From contig PFTQ01000042.1 of NCBI GenBank assembly GCA_002789635.1, positions 1-21,014 of the forward strand: DNA of 21,014 nt, in the 5' to 3' direction. Below the pieces are notes generated by a model that made no database searches, was not told the DNA's origin, and worked only from the letters and a program-made list of their open reading frames with translations. Numbering within the stretch: position 1 is the first letter of the stretch; every line of letters starts with the position of its first letter. The position numbers were made by a program, and so were the translations under genes. The DNA comes from Candidatus Aenigmarchaeota archaeon CG_4_9_14_3_um_filter_37_18 (lineage in GTDB: Archaea > Aenigmatarchaeota > Aenigmatarchaeia > CG10238-14). Shown here piece by piece: positions 14,854-20,460 of the stretch.

Positions 14854-14870
14854 GGATAATAATAAATAGA
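14854..14870 (-). promoter_or_regulatory. TATA-like box of the Nudix gene
   Basis: On the minus strand this AT-only-like stretch (TCTATTTATTATTATCC) ends about 33 nt before the Nudix ATG at 14820. A start of transcription near 14836 would give a leader of about 15 nt. This is a weak call based on position and composition. The rest of the 14821-15021 gap holds no gene that I can see. Confidence 0.3.
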
Positions 14871-15021
14871 ACCCAAGAATTTTCAGGTTAGATATAGGTA
14901 AAATCCAAGAAAACTCAACTTTGCGACTTCTAAACTCTTATTGTATTAAAATACCAAAAAACTCAAAGTCCCCCGTATGTTTCTACACCACGCTCTATAA
15001 TCATAGTAAACTACTTAAACA

Positions 15022-16140
15022 TCACTTCCCCTTAATCTCAACATTGCTCAGAACAAAATTACCAGCAGTAGCCTCAAAGGTAACAGTATTATTTCCCCTG
15101 TCAACATAGTCCTTGTTGATGTCGATTTTCTTGGTCTGTCCGATTGAATAGGACTGGAATACTTCGGCTGGGTGCTTATTTCCTGCAGTGTCTGTTATCG
15201 TAACCATCAGGTTGCCCTTGTAGTCAGTGTCGCTGATATAGAAGCTTATTGTTCCATCGAGGTTGTCATTCCAGGAATTGCCAACAGTAAAGCCAAAAGA
15301 CTTGGATTTTGTCGCAGACTCTTCCCTTATTATGCTTACAACAGCATCCCCGATGTCATAACTCGCTCCGCTTTCTGCACTGAAAGAAATTGAGTTAAGG
15401 CCTCTTGTCAGTCCGACATCATACTGGCTAAAAGATTGGTGAAAGTCTAAATTCGGTTGACCGCTAAAAATCCTGCGGCTGTTTATGGATATGATCATGT
15501 CACCGTCGCCTGAATAATCTTTAAGCTTGAAGGATACTTCCGCAGACCTAAAATTATTCAATTCATCAGGATAAACCTGGAATTCTTCTGTTTTTGCAAG
15601 GTTTCCATAAAAACTCGCGCCGAACTCAACCCTATCAATCTTGTAATATGGCGTCACCCAGAATTTCCATCCAGCCCCAGAAGCACTCACTTCTATAATA
15701 TTGTAGTCAGTCAAATCCTCTTTTTGCAATGGTATTTCTATCTTCCCAGCAGTAACCCTTTGGTTGAAGACTTCTTTCCCATTAACTTTTACTATAAGAT
15801 TTCCCTGCTGGTTTGTTTCTCTGACATAAACATTCAAGAAGCCTCCAGTAACCACAGACATATCCTGGTCTATTGCTCCGGACATTGAAAATTTCTCCTT
15901 GCTGCTAACACTCACATCTCTTTTTGCCTCAAGAACACCAGAGCCGACAGCATAGCTAACCTTAAAGTCGCCTATTGATACCTGCCTAGCCACATCCTTC
16001 GGGAACATCCCTATTGAAAACGGCTCGCTGATTATTGTTTGGTTCCCGTTTACACCTTCTTCTCCGGGAACACCCCAGACTACTATCAAAACCCCGATAA
16101 ATATTAATCCAGCCAATAATACGAATATGAACTCATCCAT
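15022..16140 (-). CDS. Membrane-anchored extracellular protein with three tandem beta-domains
   Basis: The 372-residue protein starts MDEFIFVLLAGLIFIGVLIV, a single N-terminal membrane helix (about 4-23) with two acidic residues in front; the rest should face outside. After a linker the sequence shows three related beta-rich units at about 98-174, 197-272 and 294-371. Each has alternating hydrophobics, then G-N-L or G-D-M with V/I strands (GNLIVKVN, GDMIISIN, GNLMVTIT). Each ends with an N-x-I/V strand leading to A-x-x-G (NIIEVSASGAG, NSISFSAESGAS, NTVTFEATAGN). This looks like repeated jelly-roll or carbohydrate-binding-type sandwiches, but I cannot name a family. The start is ATG 16140: AAAGGTG (16146-16152) lies 5 nt upstream, whereas the GTG at 16146 overlaps that SD. 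It could be an S-layer-associated or adhesion protein; that is speculative. Confidence 0.83.
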   Translation of the reverse strand: MDEFIFVLLAGLIFIGVLIVVWGVPGEEGVNGNQTIISEPFSIGMFPKDVARQVSIGDFKVSYAVGSGVLEAKRDVSVSSKEKFSMSGAIDQDMSVVTGGFLNVYVRETNQQGNLIVKVNGKEVFNQRVTAGKIEIPLQKEDLTDYNIIEVSASGAGWKFWVTPYYKIDRVEFGASFYGNLAKTEEFQVYPDELNNFRSAEVSFKLKDYSGDGDMIISINSRRIFSGQPNLDFHQSFSQYDVGLTRGLNSISFSAESGASYDIGDAVVSIIREESATKSKSFGFTVGNSWNDNLDGTISFYISDTDYKGNLMVTITDTAGNKHPAEVFQSYSIGQTKKIDINKDYVDRGNNTVTFEATAGNFVLSNVEIKGK

Positions 16141-16145
16141 AATCA

Positions 16146-16199
16146 CACCTTTTGAAAAGACTTTTGTTTTTGAACTAATTATATTTTATTATTTAGGGA
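16146..16199. promoter_or_regulatory. Divergent promoter region between the beta-repeat protein and Pelota
   Basis: An AT element at 16179-16190 (ATTATATTTTAT) can act as TATA box in both directions. For the minus strand a start near 16158 gives a leader carrying SD AAAGGTG at 16146-16152, 5 nt from ATG 16140. For the plus strand it is centred about 22-26 nt before the Pelota ATG, so Pelota may be leaderless, although AGGGA at 16195-16199 also has SD-like spacing. Sequence alone does not decide. Confidence 0.45.
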
Positions 16200-16205
16200 T
16201 TATTA

Positions 16206-17243
16206 ATGAAAATAATTAAGTCTGACTTAAAGCAAGGCTTGCTTACTGTAAAGGTTGAAGTGGAAGAGGATTTATGGCATCTGAAGAATATTGTCGAGAT
16301 CGGGGATAAAATAAAATCCAGAACCATGAGGAGCCTGTTCATCGAAAGGAACGGCCAGAAAATAAAGACTGGTAAAAAACCTATGATATTAAAACTAGAG
16401 CTCGAAAAAATTGAATTCAATGAATCCCTGTTCAGATTAAGGCTCATGGGAAAGATATTGGAAGGCCCTGATGATGTTCAGCTAGGCTCATACCACACAA
16501 TAGAAATTGGAGTAAACGACATACTCTCAATAATCAAGAAAACCTGGAAAAAATACCAGCTTCAGAAAATCCAGAAATCCCAGAAAAAAACCCCGAAGGT
16601 GCTGCTGGCTGTTGTAGACAATAATGAAGCAACTTTTGCTATGATGGGAAGCTCTGGCTTGAAGATAGTCTCCGACCTAAGGAATCAGTATTCCATCCAA
16701 TATGAAGAAGAGAAAACCCAGGAATTCTACAAGGCTGTTGCCACGGAGATAGAAAGGCTATCATCCCAATCCAAAAAAATAATCCTTGCAGGGCCTGGCT
16801 TTGCAAAAGAGCACGTCAAAAAAATAATCCAAAAAAACAACCCTGAAGTCGACGAATTCATTATTCTTGATTCAACATCATCAGCAACAAAATCGGGCAT
16901 AAGCGAACTCTTGAAAAGAGGAAATCTAGATAAGGTAATCCAGGAAAACGAGATAGCAATTGAAACCAAGCTAGTTGAGGAGTTCTTCTCTCACTTGAAA
17001 AAAGATGATGGTTTAGTTGCATACGGGTTTGATTCTGTTAAGGGAGCGGATGATATGGGAGCTATAGAAATCATTCTTGTGTCCGACCAGAAAATCAAGG
17101 ATTCTAGTGTAGAAAAACTGCTGAATTCTGTCGAGAGCAAAGGAGGCAAAGTTGAGGTTATTTCGACAGCGCATGAGTCAGGTGACCAATTCGACAGGAT
17201 GGGCGGTTTAGGGGCGATATTGAGGTTTAAATTCTCTTATTAA
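16206..17243 (+). CDS. pelA: Pelota (aPelota), ribosome rescue factor
   Basis: Archaeal Pelota enters the empty A site of stalled ribosomes with aEF1A and, with ABCE1, splits the subunits. The protein is 345 residues, the usual length. The N-terminal Sm-like domain (about 1-120) has the family opening M-K-I-I-K-x-D and the D-L-W-H-L-x-N-I-V segment (22-30). The eRF1-like middle domain (about 130-250) contains LLAVVDNNEATFAMM and KIILAGPGFAKEHVKK. As expected for Pelota and unlike aRF1, it lacks the GGQ peptidyl-hydrolysis motif. The C-terminal domain (about 255-345) holds LVAYGFDSVKGADDMGAIE and ends with the E-S-G-D-Q-F-D-R-M-G-G-L-G-A-I-L-R-F signature. The stop overlaps the stop of the convergent EndA gene on TTAA (17240-17243). 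Confidence 0.95.
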   Translation: MKIIKSDLKQGLLTVKVEVEEDLWHLKNIVEIGDKIKSRTMRSLFIERNGQKIKTGKKPMILKLELEKIEFNESLFRLRLMGKILEGPDDVQLGSYHTIEIGVNDILSIIKKTWKKYQLQKIQKSQKKTPKVLLAVVDNNEATFAMMGSSGLKIVSDLRNQYSIQYEEEKTQEFYKAVATEIERLSSQSKKIILAGPGFAKEHVKKIIQKNNPEVDEFIILDSTSSATKSGISELLKRGNLDKVIQENEIAIETKLVEEFFSHLKKDDGLVAYGFDSVKGADDMGAIEIILVSDQKIKDSSVEKLLNSVESKGGKVEVISTAHESGDQFDRMGGLGAILRFKFSY

Positions 17244-17773
17244 GGCGTTATTCTTTTGATTGAGTAATATGTGGCATCATTCTCAGAGTCGATTACAGCC
17301 CAAATCATCTCTGTTCTAATGTTCTGGGCAAGCCTTACTGCACGGGATAATTCAGGAAAAGAGCAGTTAAATTCTTCTGGTATTGCATGAACAACCCATT
17401 TCGTGTGCTCATGAGATTCTTTAGGGCCTTTTTTGACTTTAACACCTCTCTCATACACACGGAAGTCACAACCAAACTTAAACCCAGTCTTAACAACAAA
17501 ACCCCGCTCACGGAGGTCAGAATAGACAATCAATTTGGCATGAAAATTGCGCTCAGTCTCTTCGGAATATTTCATGAGACCTTGTTTGCTCATTTTCTTG
17601 TCGTCTTTTTTGACTTCCAGTTTGTCTTTATTTACCAGATACATCGCTTCTACTAGCGCTAACTCTAATTTATCCTCTAGCTCTTTTCCGTATCCGGCTT
17701 CTACCAGTTTTTCAACATCTTCTGATTTTTCGAGTATGAATACTCTTTGTTCGACTAATTCTCCCTTAATCAT
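17240..17773 (-). CDS. EndA-type tRNA-splicing endonuclease subunit lacking the catalytic lysine
   Basis: EndA cuts both ends of introns in archaeal precursor tRNAs at bulge-helix-bulge sites, using a Tyr-His-Lys triad. The product is 177 residues, the size of the M. jannaschii-type homotetramer subunit. An N-terminal domain (about 1-75) is followed by the catalytic fold: GFVVKTGFKFGCDFRVYERG (91-110), EHTKWVVHAIPE (122-133), and SRAVRLAQNIRTEMIWAVID (143-162). Tyr107 and His123 fit the triad. The lysine, normally 31 residues after the His in an R-K context, is Thr154 (N-I-R-T-E-M). The protein may therefore be inactive alone, a structural partner in a two-subunit enzyme, or use another base. 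ATG 17773 is preferred over GTG 17782, which itself looks like a GTGAG SD; TTAAATAC at about 17792-17799 is placed for a near-leaderless start. Neither tRNA in this window has an intron. Confidence 0.9.
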   Translation of the reverse strand: MIKGELVEQRVFILEKSEDVEKLVEAGYGKELEDKLELALVEAMYLVNKDKLEVKKDDKKMSKQGLMKYSEETERNFHAKLIVYSDLRERGFVVKTGFKFGCDFRVYERGVKVKKGPKESHEHTKWVVHAIPEEFNCSFPELSRAVRLAQNIRTEMIWAVIDSENDATYYSIKRITP

Positions 17774-17926
17774 AATTCTCACTTGTTGTAAAAGTATTTA
17801 AGATTTGTGTTTTTGGGGTTAAATTTATTGGAGTTTGATTCTTCCTGCTAATAAATATTTCCTTGAAGATGTCTTACTTGATGGCTATATTTTCATGAAA
17901 AACATTTCTTGTTAATTTTCTTTTAA

Positions 17927-18280
17927 CTAAAAAAGGGATACTGTACTAGGCACTGGAGCACCTTCATATTGTGGTAACCAAGGAGGTCTATATAAAAAAC
18001 CCCTATTAGCTTTTAATAAACCCATTAATTCTCGAGCATAATCAGCAGAAATTATCAATCTAGGGTCTCTATTAACTTCTTGAATAGCTCTTATACAAGC
18101 CGCTAACATAGCTTCTCTAGTATCTCTTATTTCTTGTATACCAAACACTACTGGAGGACTTTCTGTAGGATAAATTTCTGAATAGGCATACCCTAGTGCC
18201 CCTTCGACATATAAAGGCACCGGAAGTCCTCGACTATTTCTTATTTTTGTTAAAAACTCATTTTGTGAAATTTGTACCAT
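17927..18280 (-). CDS. Orphan hypothetical protein (117 aa)
   Basis: I do not recognise this protein. It is predicted soluble, with no signal peptide or membrane segment. Visible features are a Pro-rich start (GLPVPLYVEGALGYAYSEIY), a helical middle with D-T-R-E-A-M-L-A-A-C-I-R-A-I-Q-E-V, and an aromatic/proline-rich end (RPPWLPQYEGAPVP). It contains few lysines but many arginines, and codons are mostly A/T-ending. Neighbours are lysine-rich, so it may have a different history. Its promoter is convincing: TATA-like ATTTAAATAAA on the minus strand (18307-18317) about 27-37 nt before ATG 18280 and no SD. That supports it as a real, nearly leaderless single gene. It lies between EndA and tRNA-Phe on the minus strand with no operon partner. 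Confidence 0.68.
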   Translation of the reverse strand: MVQISQNEFLTKIRNSRGLPVPLYVEGALGYAYSEIYPTESPPVVFGIQEIRDTREAMLAACIRAIQEVNRDPRLIISADYARELMGLLKANRGFLYRPPWLPQYEGAPVPSTVSLF

Positions 18281-18306
18281 TCTATCAAGTAAAATATTGA
18301 CACTAA

Positions 18307-18317
18307 TTTATTTAAAT
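18307..18317 (-). promoter_or_regulatory. TATA-like box of the 117-aa orphan gene
   Basis: ATTTAAATAAA on the minus strand ends 26 nt before the start codon at 18280. It predicts a transcript with a leader of only a few nucleotides. No SD sequence lies between. Confidence 0.5.
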
Positions 18318-18378
18318 TCAATTAAAACCCCCAGGAACTCAAATTTCCCTAAAAAATATTCTACTAACCAAACTTTAG

Positions 18379-18385
18379 AAAAAAA
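18379..18385 (-). terminator. T-run terminator after tRNA-Phe
   Basis: On the minus strand seven T follow three bases after the tRNA discriminator (TGATTTTTTTC). This is a typical archaeal tRNA termination signal. Confidence 0.6.
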
Positions 18386-18388
18386 TCA

Positions 18389-18462
18389 TGGGACGGATGT
18401 GATTTGAACACATGACACCACGGTCTTCAGCCGTGTGCTCTCCCAGGCTGAGCTACCGTCCC
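18389..18462 (-). tRNA. tRNA-Phe (anticodon GAA)
   Basis: The 74-nt cloverleaf on the minus strand folds perfectly. The acceptor is GGGACGG with CCGTCCC, discriminator A, and T8 is present. The D-arm is GCTC/GAGC with GGG in its loop. The anticodon stem is CACGG/CCGTG with loop CTGAAGA (anticodon GAA), and the variable loop is GTGTC. The T-arm is ATGTG/CACAT with loop TTCAAAT. There is no intron and no encoded CCA. An AT-rich TATA-like stretch lies about 8-20 nt before the 5' end and a T-run follows the 3' end. Confidence 0.97.
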
Positions 18463-18497
18463 ACAATTACTAATTATTATCCACTTAACTTCTTAAA

Positions 18498-19244
18498 TTA
18501 TCCCTCTTTTGAAAAAACCAGCCTCGTCTTTACCAATCTTCCGTATATTTCCAAATCCACTCCAAACCTATACCTGAAGCCTTCCTCGATTATAAAGATA
18601 AAATTGCCTAAGAAAAACCTTAAGCCAGTTTTGACATCCCTCTTCTCCGAGTAATGAACTTTGACAGGGACTTGCTTTATTTTTAGTTTATTTTCAACTG
18701 CTTTTGCCAGCATCACATTATCAATAATATATCCGCCATAGCTGCCTTTAGAAATGATTTTCATGGCTTTTCTGTTCATTCCAATATAGCCGCAGTTGCT
18801 GTCGAATAAATCCACCCCGAAAAGAATATTAAAGGCCTTTCTCCATAGAAAGTTGGCAGCTCTATGCCTGACAGGAACATCCCTTTTCCATCGTCTAAAT
18901 CCAGTCACATAATCATTCCCTTGCTTCAATGCTTTAACCAGTCTAGGCGCATCTTCGGGGTCATACTGCGAGTCGGCATCAATAAGAATAGCATATTCTA
19001 TGTTTGGATGATTTTTTAGAACTTCTTTGAACCCTGTTACTAAAGCCTCACCTTTGCCTTTATTGGCTTTATGCCTGATAACTATCGCTCCATTCCTTCT
19101 AGCGATCTCTCCTGTCCTGTCTTTAGAGCAATCATCCACAACTATAATCCTAGCCTCAAGGGATTTCTTTAATCTTACTATGACTTCTTCTATATTTTTT
19201 TCTTCATTGTAGGCGGGAATTATAACTCCAACATCCGTTCCCAT
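18498..19244 (-). CDS. Family 2 glycosyltransferase (dolichol-phosphate-sugar synthase-like)
   Basis: The 248-residue protein is a GT-A fold transferase that should move a sugar from a nucleotide sugar to a lipid or glycan acceptor. It opens with VGVIIPAYNEEKNIEEVI (5-22), the classic GT2 start. IIVVDDCSKDRTGEIAR (33-49) binds the nucleotide, NKGKGEAL (61-68) follows, and ILIDADSQYDPED (86-98) contains the D-A-D metal-binding motif. The acceptor-side segment DSNCGYIGMNRKA (148-160) and VPVKVHYSEKRDVKTG (192-207) are usual for the DPM1/DPG-synthase group. There is no C-terminal membrane helix, although an amphipathic region (FRYRFGVDLEIYG) could touch the membrane. A role in N-glycosylation or lipid glycosylation is likely but the sugar is unknown. 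The AT stretch at 19261-19270 is a possible TATA box and no SD is present. Confidence 0.92.
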   Translation of the reverse strand: MGTDVGVIIPAYNEEKNIEEVIVRLKKSLEARIIVVDDCSKDRTGEIARRNGAIVIRHKANKGKGEALVTGFKEVLKNHPNIEYAILIDADSQYDPEDAPRLVKALKQGNDYVTGFRRWKRDVPVRHRAANFLWRKAFNILFGVDLFDSNCGYIGMNRKAMKIISKGSYGGYIIDNVMLAKAVENKLKIKQVPVKVHYSEKRDVKTGLRFFLGNFIFIIEEGFRYRFGVDLEIYGRLVKTRLVFSKEG

Positions 19245-19278
19245 AAGAAATAATTCAGGTTTTAAAATTATTAAATGT

Positions 19279-19569
19279 CTAATCTAATAATTGGTCTACA
19301 TAAAATCCATCCCTATATACGACATCAGTTTCACATTGCCCAGTTGCAGAGATTCTCCATCTCGACTCTTCTGGTAGGAAATCTGGAAATAATACTGTCA
19401 AATCCCGCACACACCCATTTATTCTAGCCTCTCCAACCCTCTGATCTTCTGTTCCTAAATTTCTTACAGAAACTAATGTATACCCTGCTAATAATTCTCT
19501 TAATTCGACTGGTGTAAATGTCTCCCCACGGATCGCATTATATAGTCTCATATTTGAATTATCGACCAT
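19279..19569 (-). CDS. Orphan hypothetical protein (96 aa)
   Basis: I do not recognise this small protein. It is soluble and strikingly free of lysine, acidic and Arg-rich, with segments such as TFTPVELRELLAGYTLVSVR and a C-terminus ending Y-V-D-Q-L-L-D. Two cysteines occur (NGCVRD and GQCETD). Codons are mostly A/T-ending, resembling the 117-aa orphan and the Nudix gene and unlike the lysine-rich neighbours. A clear TATA box (minus strand TTTATAAA, 19591-19598) is centred about 26 nt before ATG 19569, so it is probably a leaderless single gene. It is read divergently from the S15-S3Ae operon. An internal ATG at codon 7 is an alternative start, but the TATA spacing favours 19569. Confidence 0.66.
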   Translation of the reverse strand: MVDNSNMRLYNAIRGETFTPVELRELLAGYTLVSVRNLGTEDQRVGEARINGCVRDLTVLFPDFLPEESRWRISATGQCETDVVYRDGFYVDQLLD

Positions 19570-19754
19570 GATTTTTAATGGCGGGTAAAATTTATAAAAC
19601 CCACGCTTTTCGAAATATTCTATCTTTTTCAGAGTTTACGGAAAATTTTCCTTCAACTACACCCCAAATTTATTACTTTGCAAATTTTAAATTTTATTAA
19701 TCCCATGAAAAAGAATATAAACATATAAAGAAAGTTTTAAGAAAGGTGCAATAA
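19570..19754. promoter_or_regulatory. Divergent promoter region: orphan gene and ribosomal-protein operon
   Basis: The 185-nt gap holds no gene that I can see. The minus-strand TATA box at 19591-19598 serves the 96-aa orphan. For the plus strand two candidates exist: TTTAAATTTTATTAA (about 19685-19699), which would leave a leader of roughly 30-40 nt, and ATAAACATATAAAG (about 19717-19730), which would put the start almost at the SD. AAAGGTG at 19742-19748 is the SD for the TTG start at 19755, so the first candidate is more consistent. Confidence 0.5.
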
Positions 19755-19994
19755 TTGAAAAAAATCTTTGATGTATTCAAGCTTCAAAGCGAGAATAAGG
19801 TGGAAAGGCTGGAAGGCTTCTGCATACTTTCTATTTTTGCGGGTGCAGGCATCCTAAGCTTGGGGATAGGTTTAAGTATTTTAAATCCAAAAGGGATTTC
19901 TGCGATATTAGCCATGTTAGGGAGTGTTTTGGCATTCCTTTCGACTTTGGCATTGATAATTGTTTGGCTCATAAAAGAATGGAAGAGTGAATAG
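19755..19994 (+). CDS. Small two-helix membrane protein, TTG start, leading the S15-S3Ae operon
   Basis: This 79-residue protein has a charged N-terminus (about 1-23) and two hydrophobic helices (about 24-43 and 49-71) joined by a short N-P-K-G turn. It ends K-E-W-K-S-E. No ATG is available near the N-terminus. TTG 19755 is supported by AAAGGTG at 19742-19748, 6 nt upstream, one of the best SD sites in the window. Its stop codon is immediately followed by the S15 ATG with no gap, so the two are translationally coupled and the small protein is probably expressed at ribosomal-protein level. I know no family; its function is open. Glycine-rich helices (IFAGAGILSLGIGL) suggest packing against a partner or self-association. 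Confidence 0.75.
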   Translation: MKKIFDVFKLQSENKVERLEGFCILSIFAGAGILSLGIGLSILNPKGISAILAMLGSVLAFLSTLALIIVWLIKEWKSE

Positions 19995-20456
19995 ATGGCA
20001 AGAATACATGCAAGAAAAAGAGGCAAGTCCAGCTCAAAAAGGCCTGTTGGGAAAGGTTCTCCCAGATGGGTCAAGTACAAGAAACAGGAAGTTGAGAAAT
20101 TGATAGTCAAATATGCAAAAGAAGACAAATCCTCCTCTGAAATAGGCATGATATTGAGAGACCAATTCGGGATACCTCTCACAAAAAGAGTGACAGGAAA
20201 AGGCATGACTAAAATTATGAAAGAGAATAATGTTTACCCCAAGTTCCGTGAAGATATATTCAACCTTTTCAAGCAGGCTATGAACCTAAGAGAGCATCTC
20301 GCCAAAAACAAAAAAGATTATACATCTAAGCGCGGGCTAGAATTACTGGAATCAAAAATAAGAAGGCTTGGAAAATATTATGTCAAGAAAAAGATTCTGC
20401 CTGAAAACTGGAAATATGAACCAGAAAAAGTCAAATTATTGATACAGCAAAAGTGA
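19995..20456 (+). CDS. rps15: Ribosomal protein uS15
   Basis: This 153-residue protein is a small-subunit component that binds 16S rRNA. It has the archaeal/eukaryotic N-terminal extension beginning M-A-R-I-H-A-R-K-R-G-K-S-S-S-K-R-P, followed by S-P-R-W-V-K-Y. The three-helix S15 core is in the C-terminal half, with the signature segment SKRGLELLESKIRRLGKYYV (about 113-132). Length fits archaeal S15. It starts directly after the stop of the small membrane protein and lies 4 nt before the S3Ae gene, forming one operon. S15 next to S3Ae is a common archaeal order. Confidence 0.97.
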   Translation: MARIHARKRGKSSSKRPVGKGSPRWVKYKKQEVEKLIVKYAKEDKSSSEIGMILRDQFGIPLTKRVTGKGMTKIMKENNVYPKFREDIFNLFKQAMNLREHLAKNKKDYTSKRGLELLESKIRRLGKYYVKKKILPENWKYEPEKVKLLIQQK

Positions 20457-20460
20457 TGAA

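Noticed and set aside
14921..15109. Plus-strand open frame of 62 codons
   Set aside because: It has no SD, runs into the antisense of the beta-repeat gene, and its composition is low-complexity intergenic sequence.
17840..17926. Possible small RNA on the plus strand (T-rich end near 17912, promoter-like TTTTTGGGGTTAAATTT near 17810)
   Set aside because: No stable fold or box C/D or H/ACA motif was found; GATG-like elements do not match box C and no CTGA box D is present.
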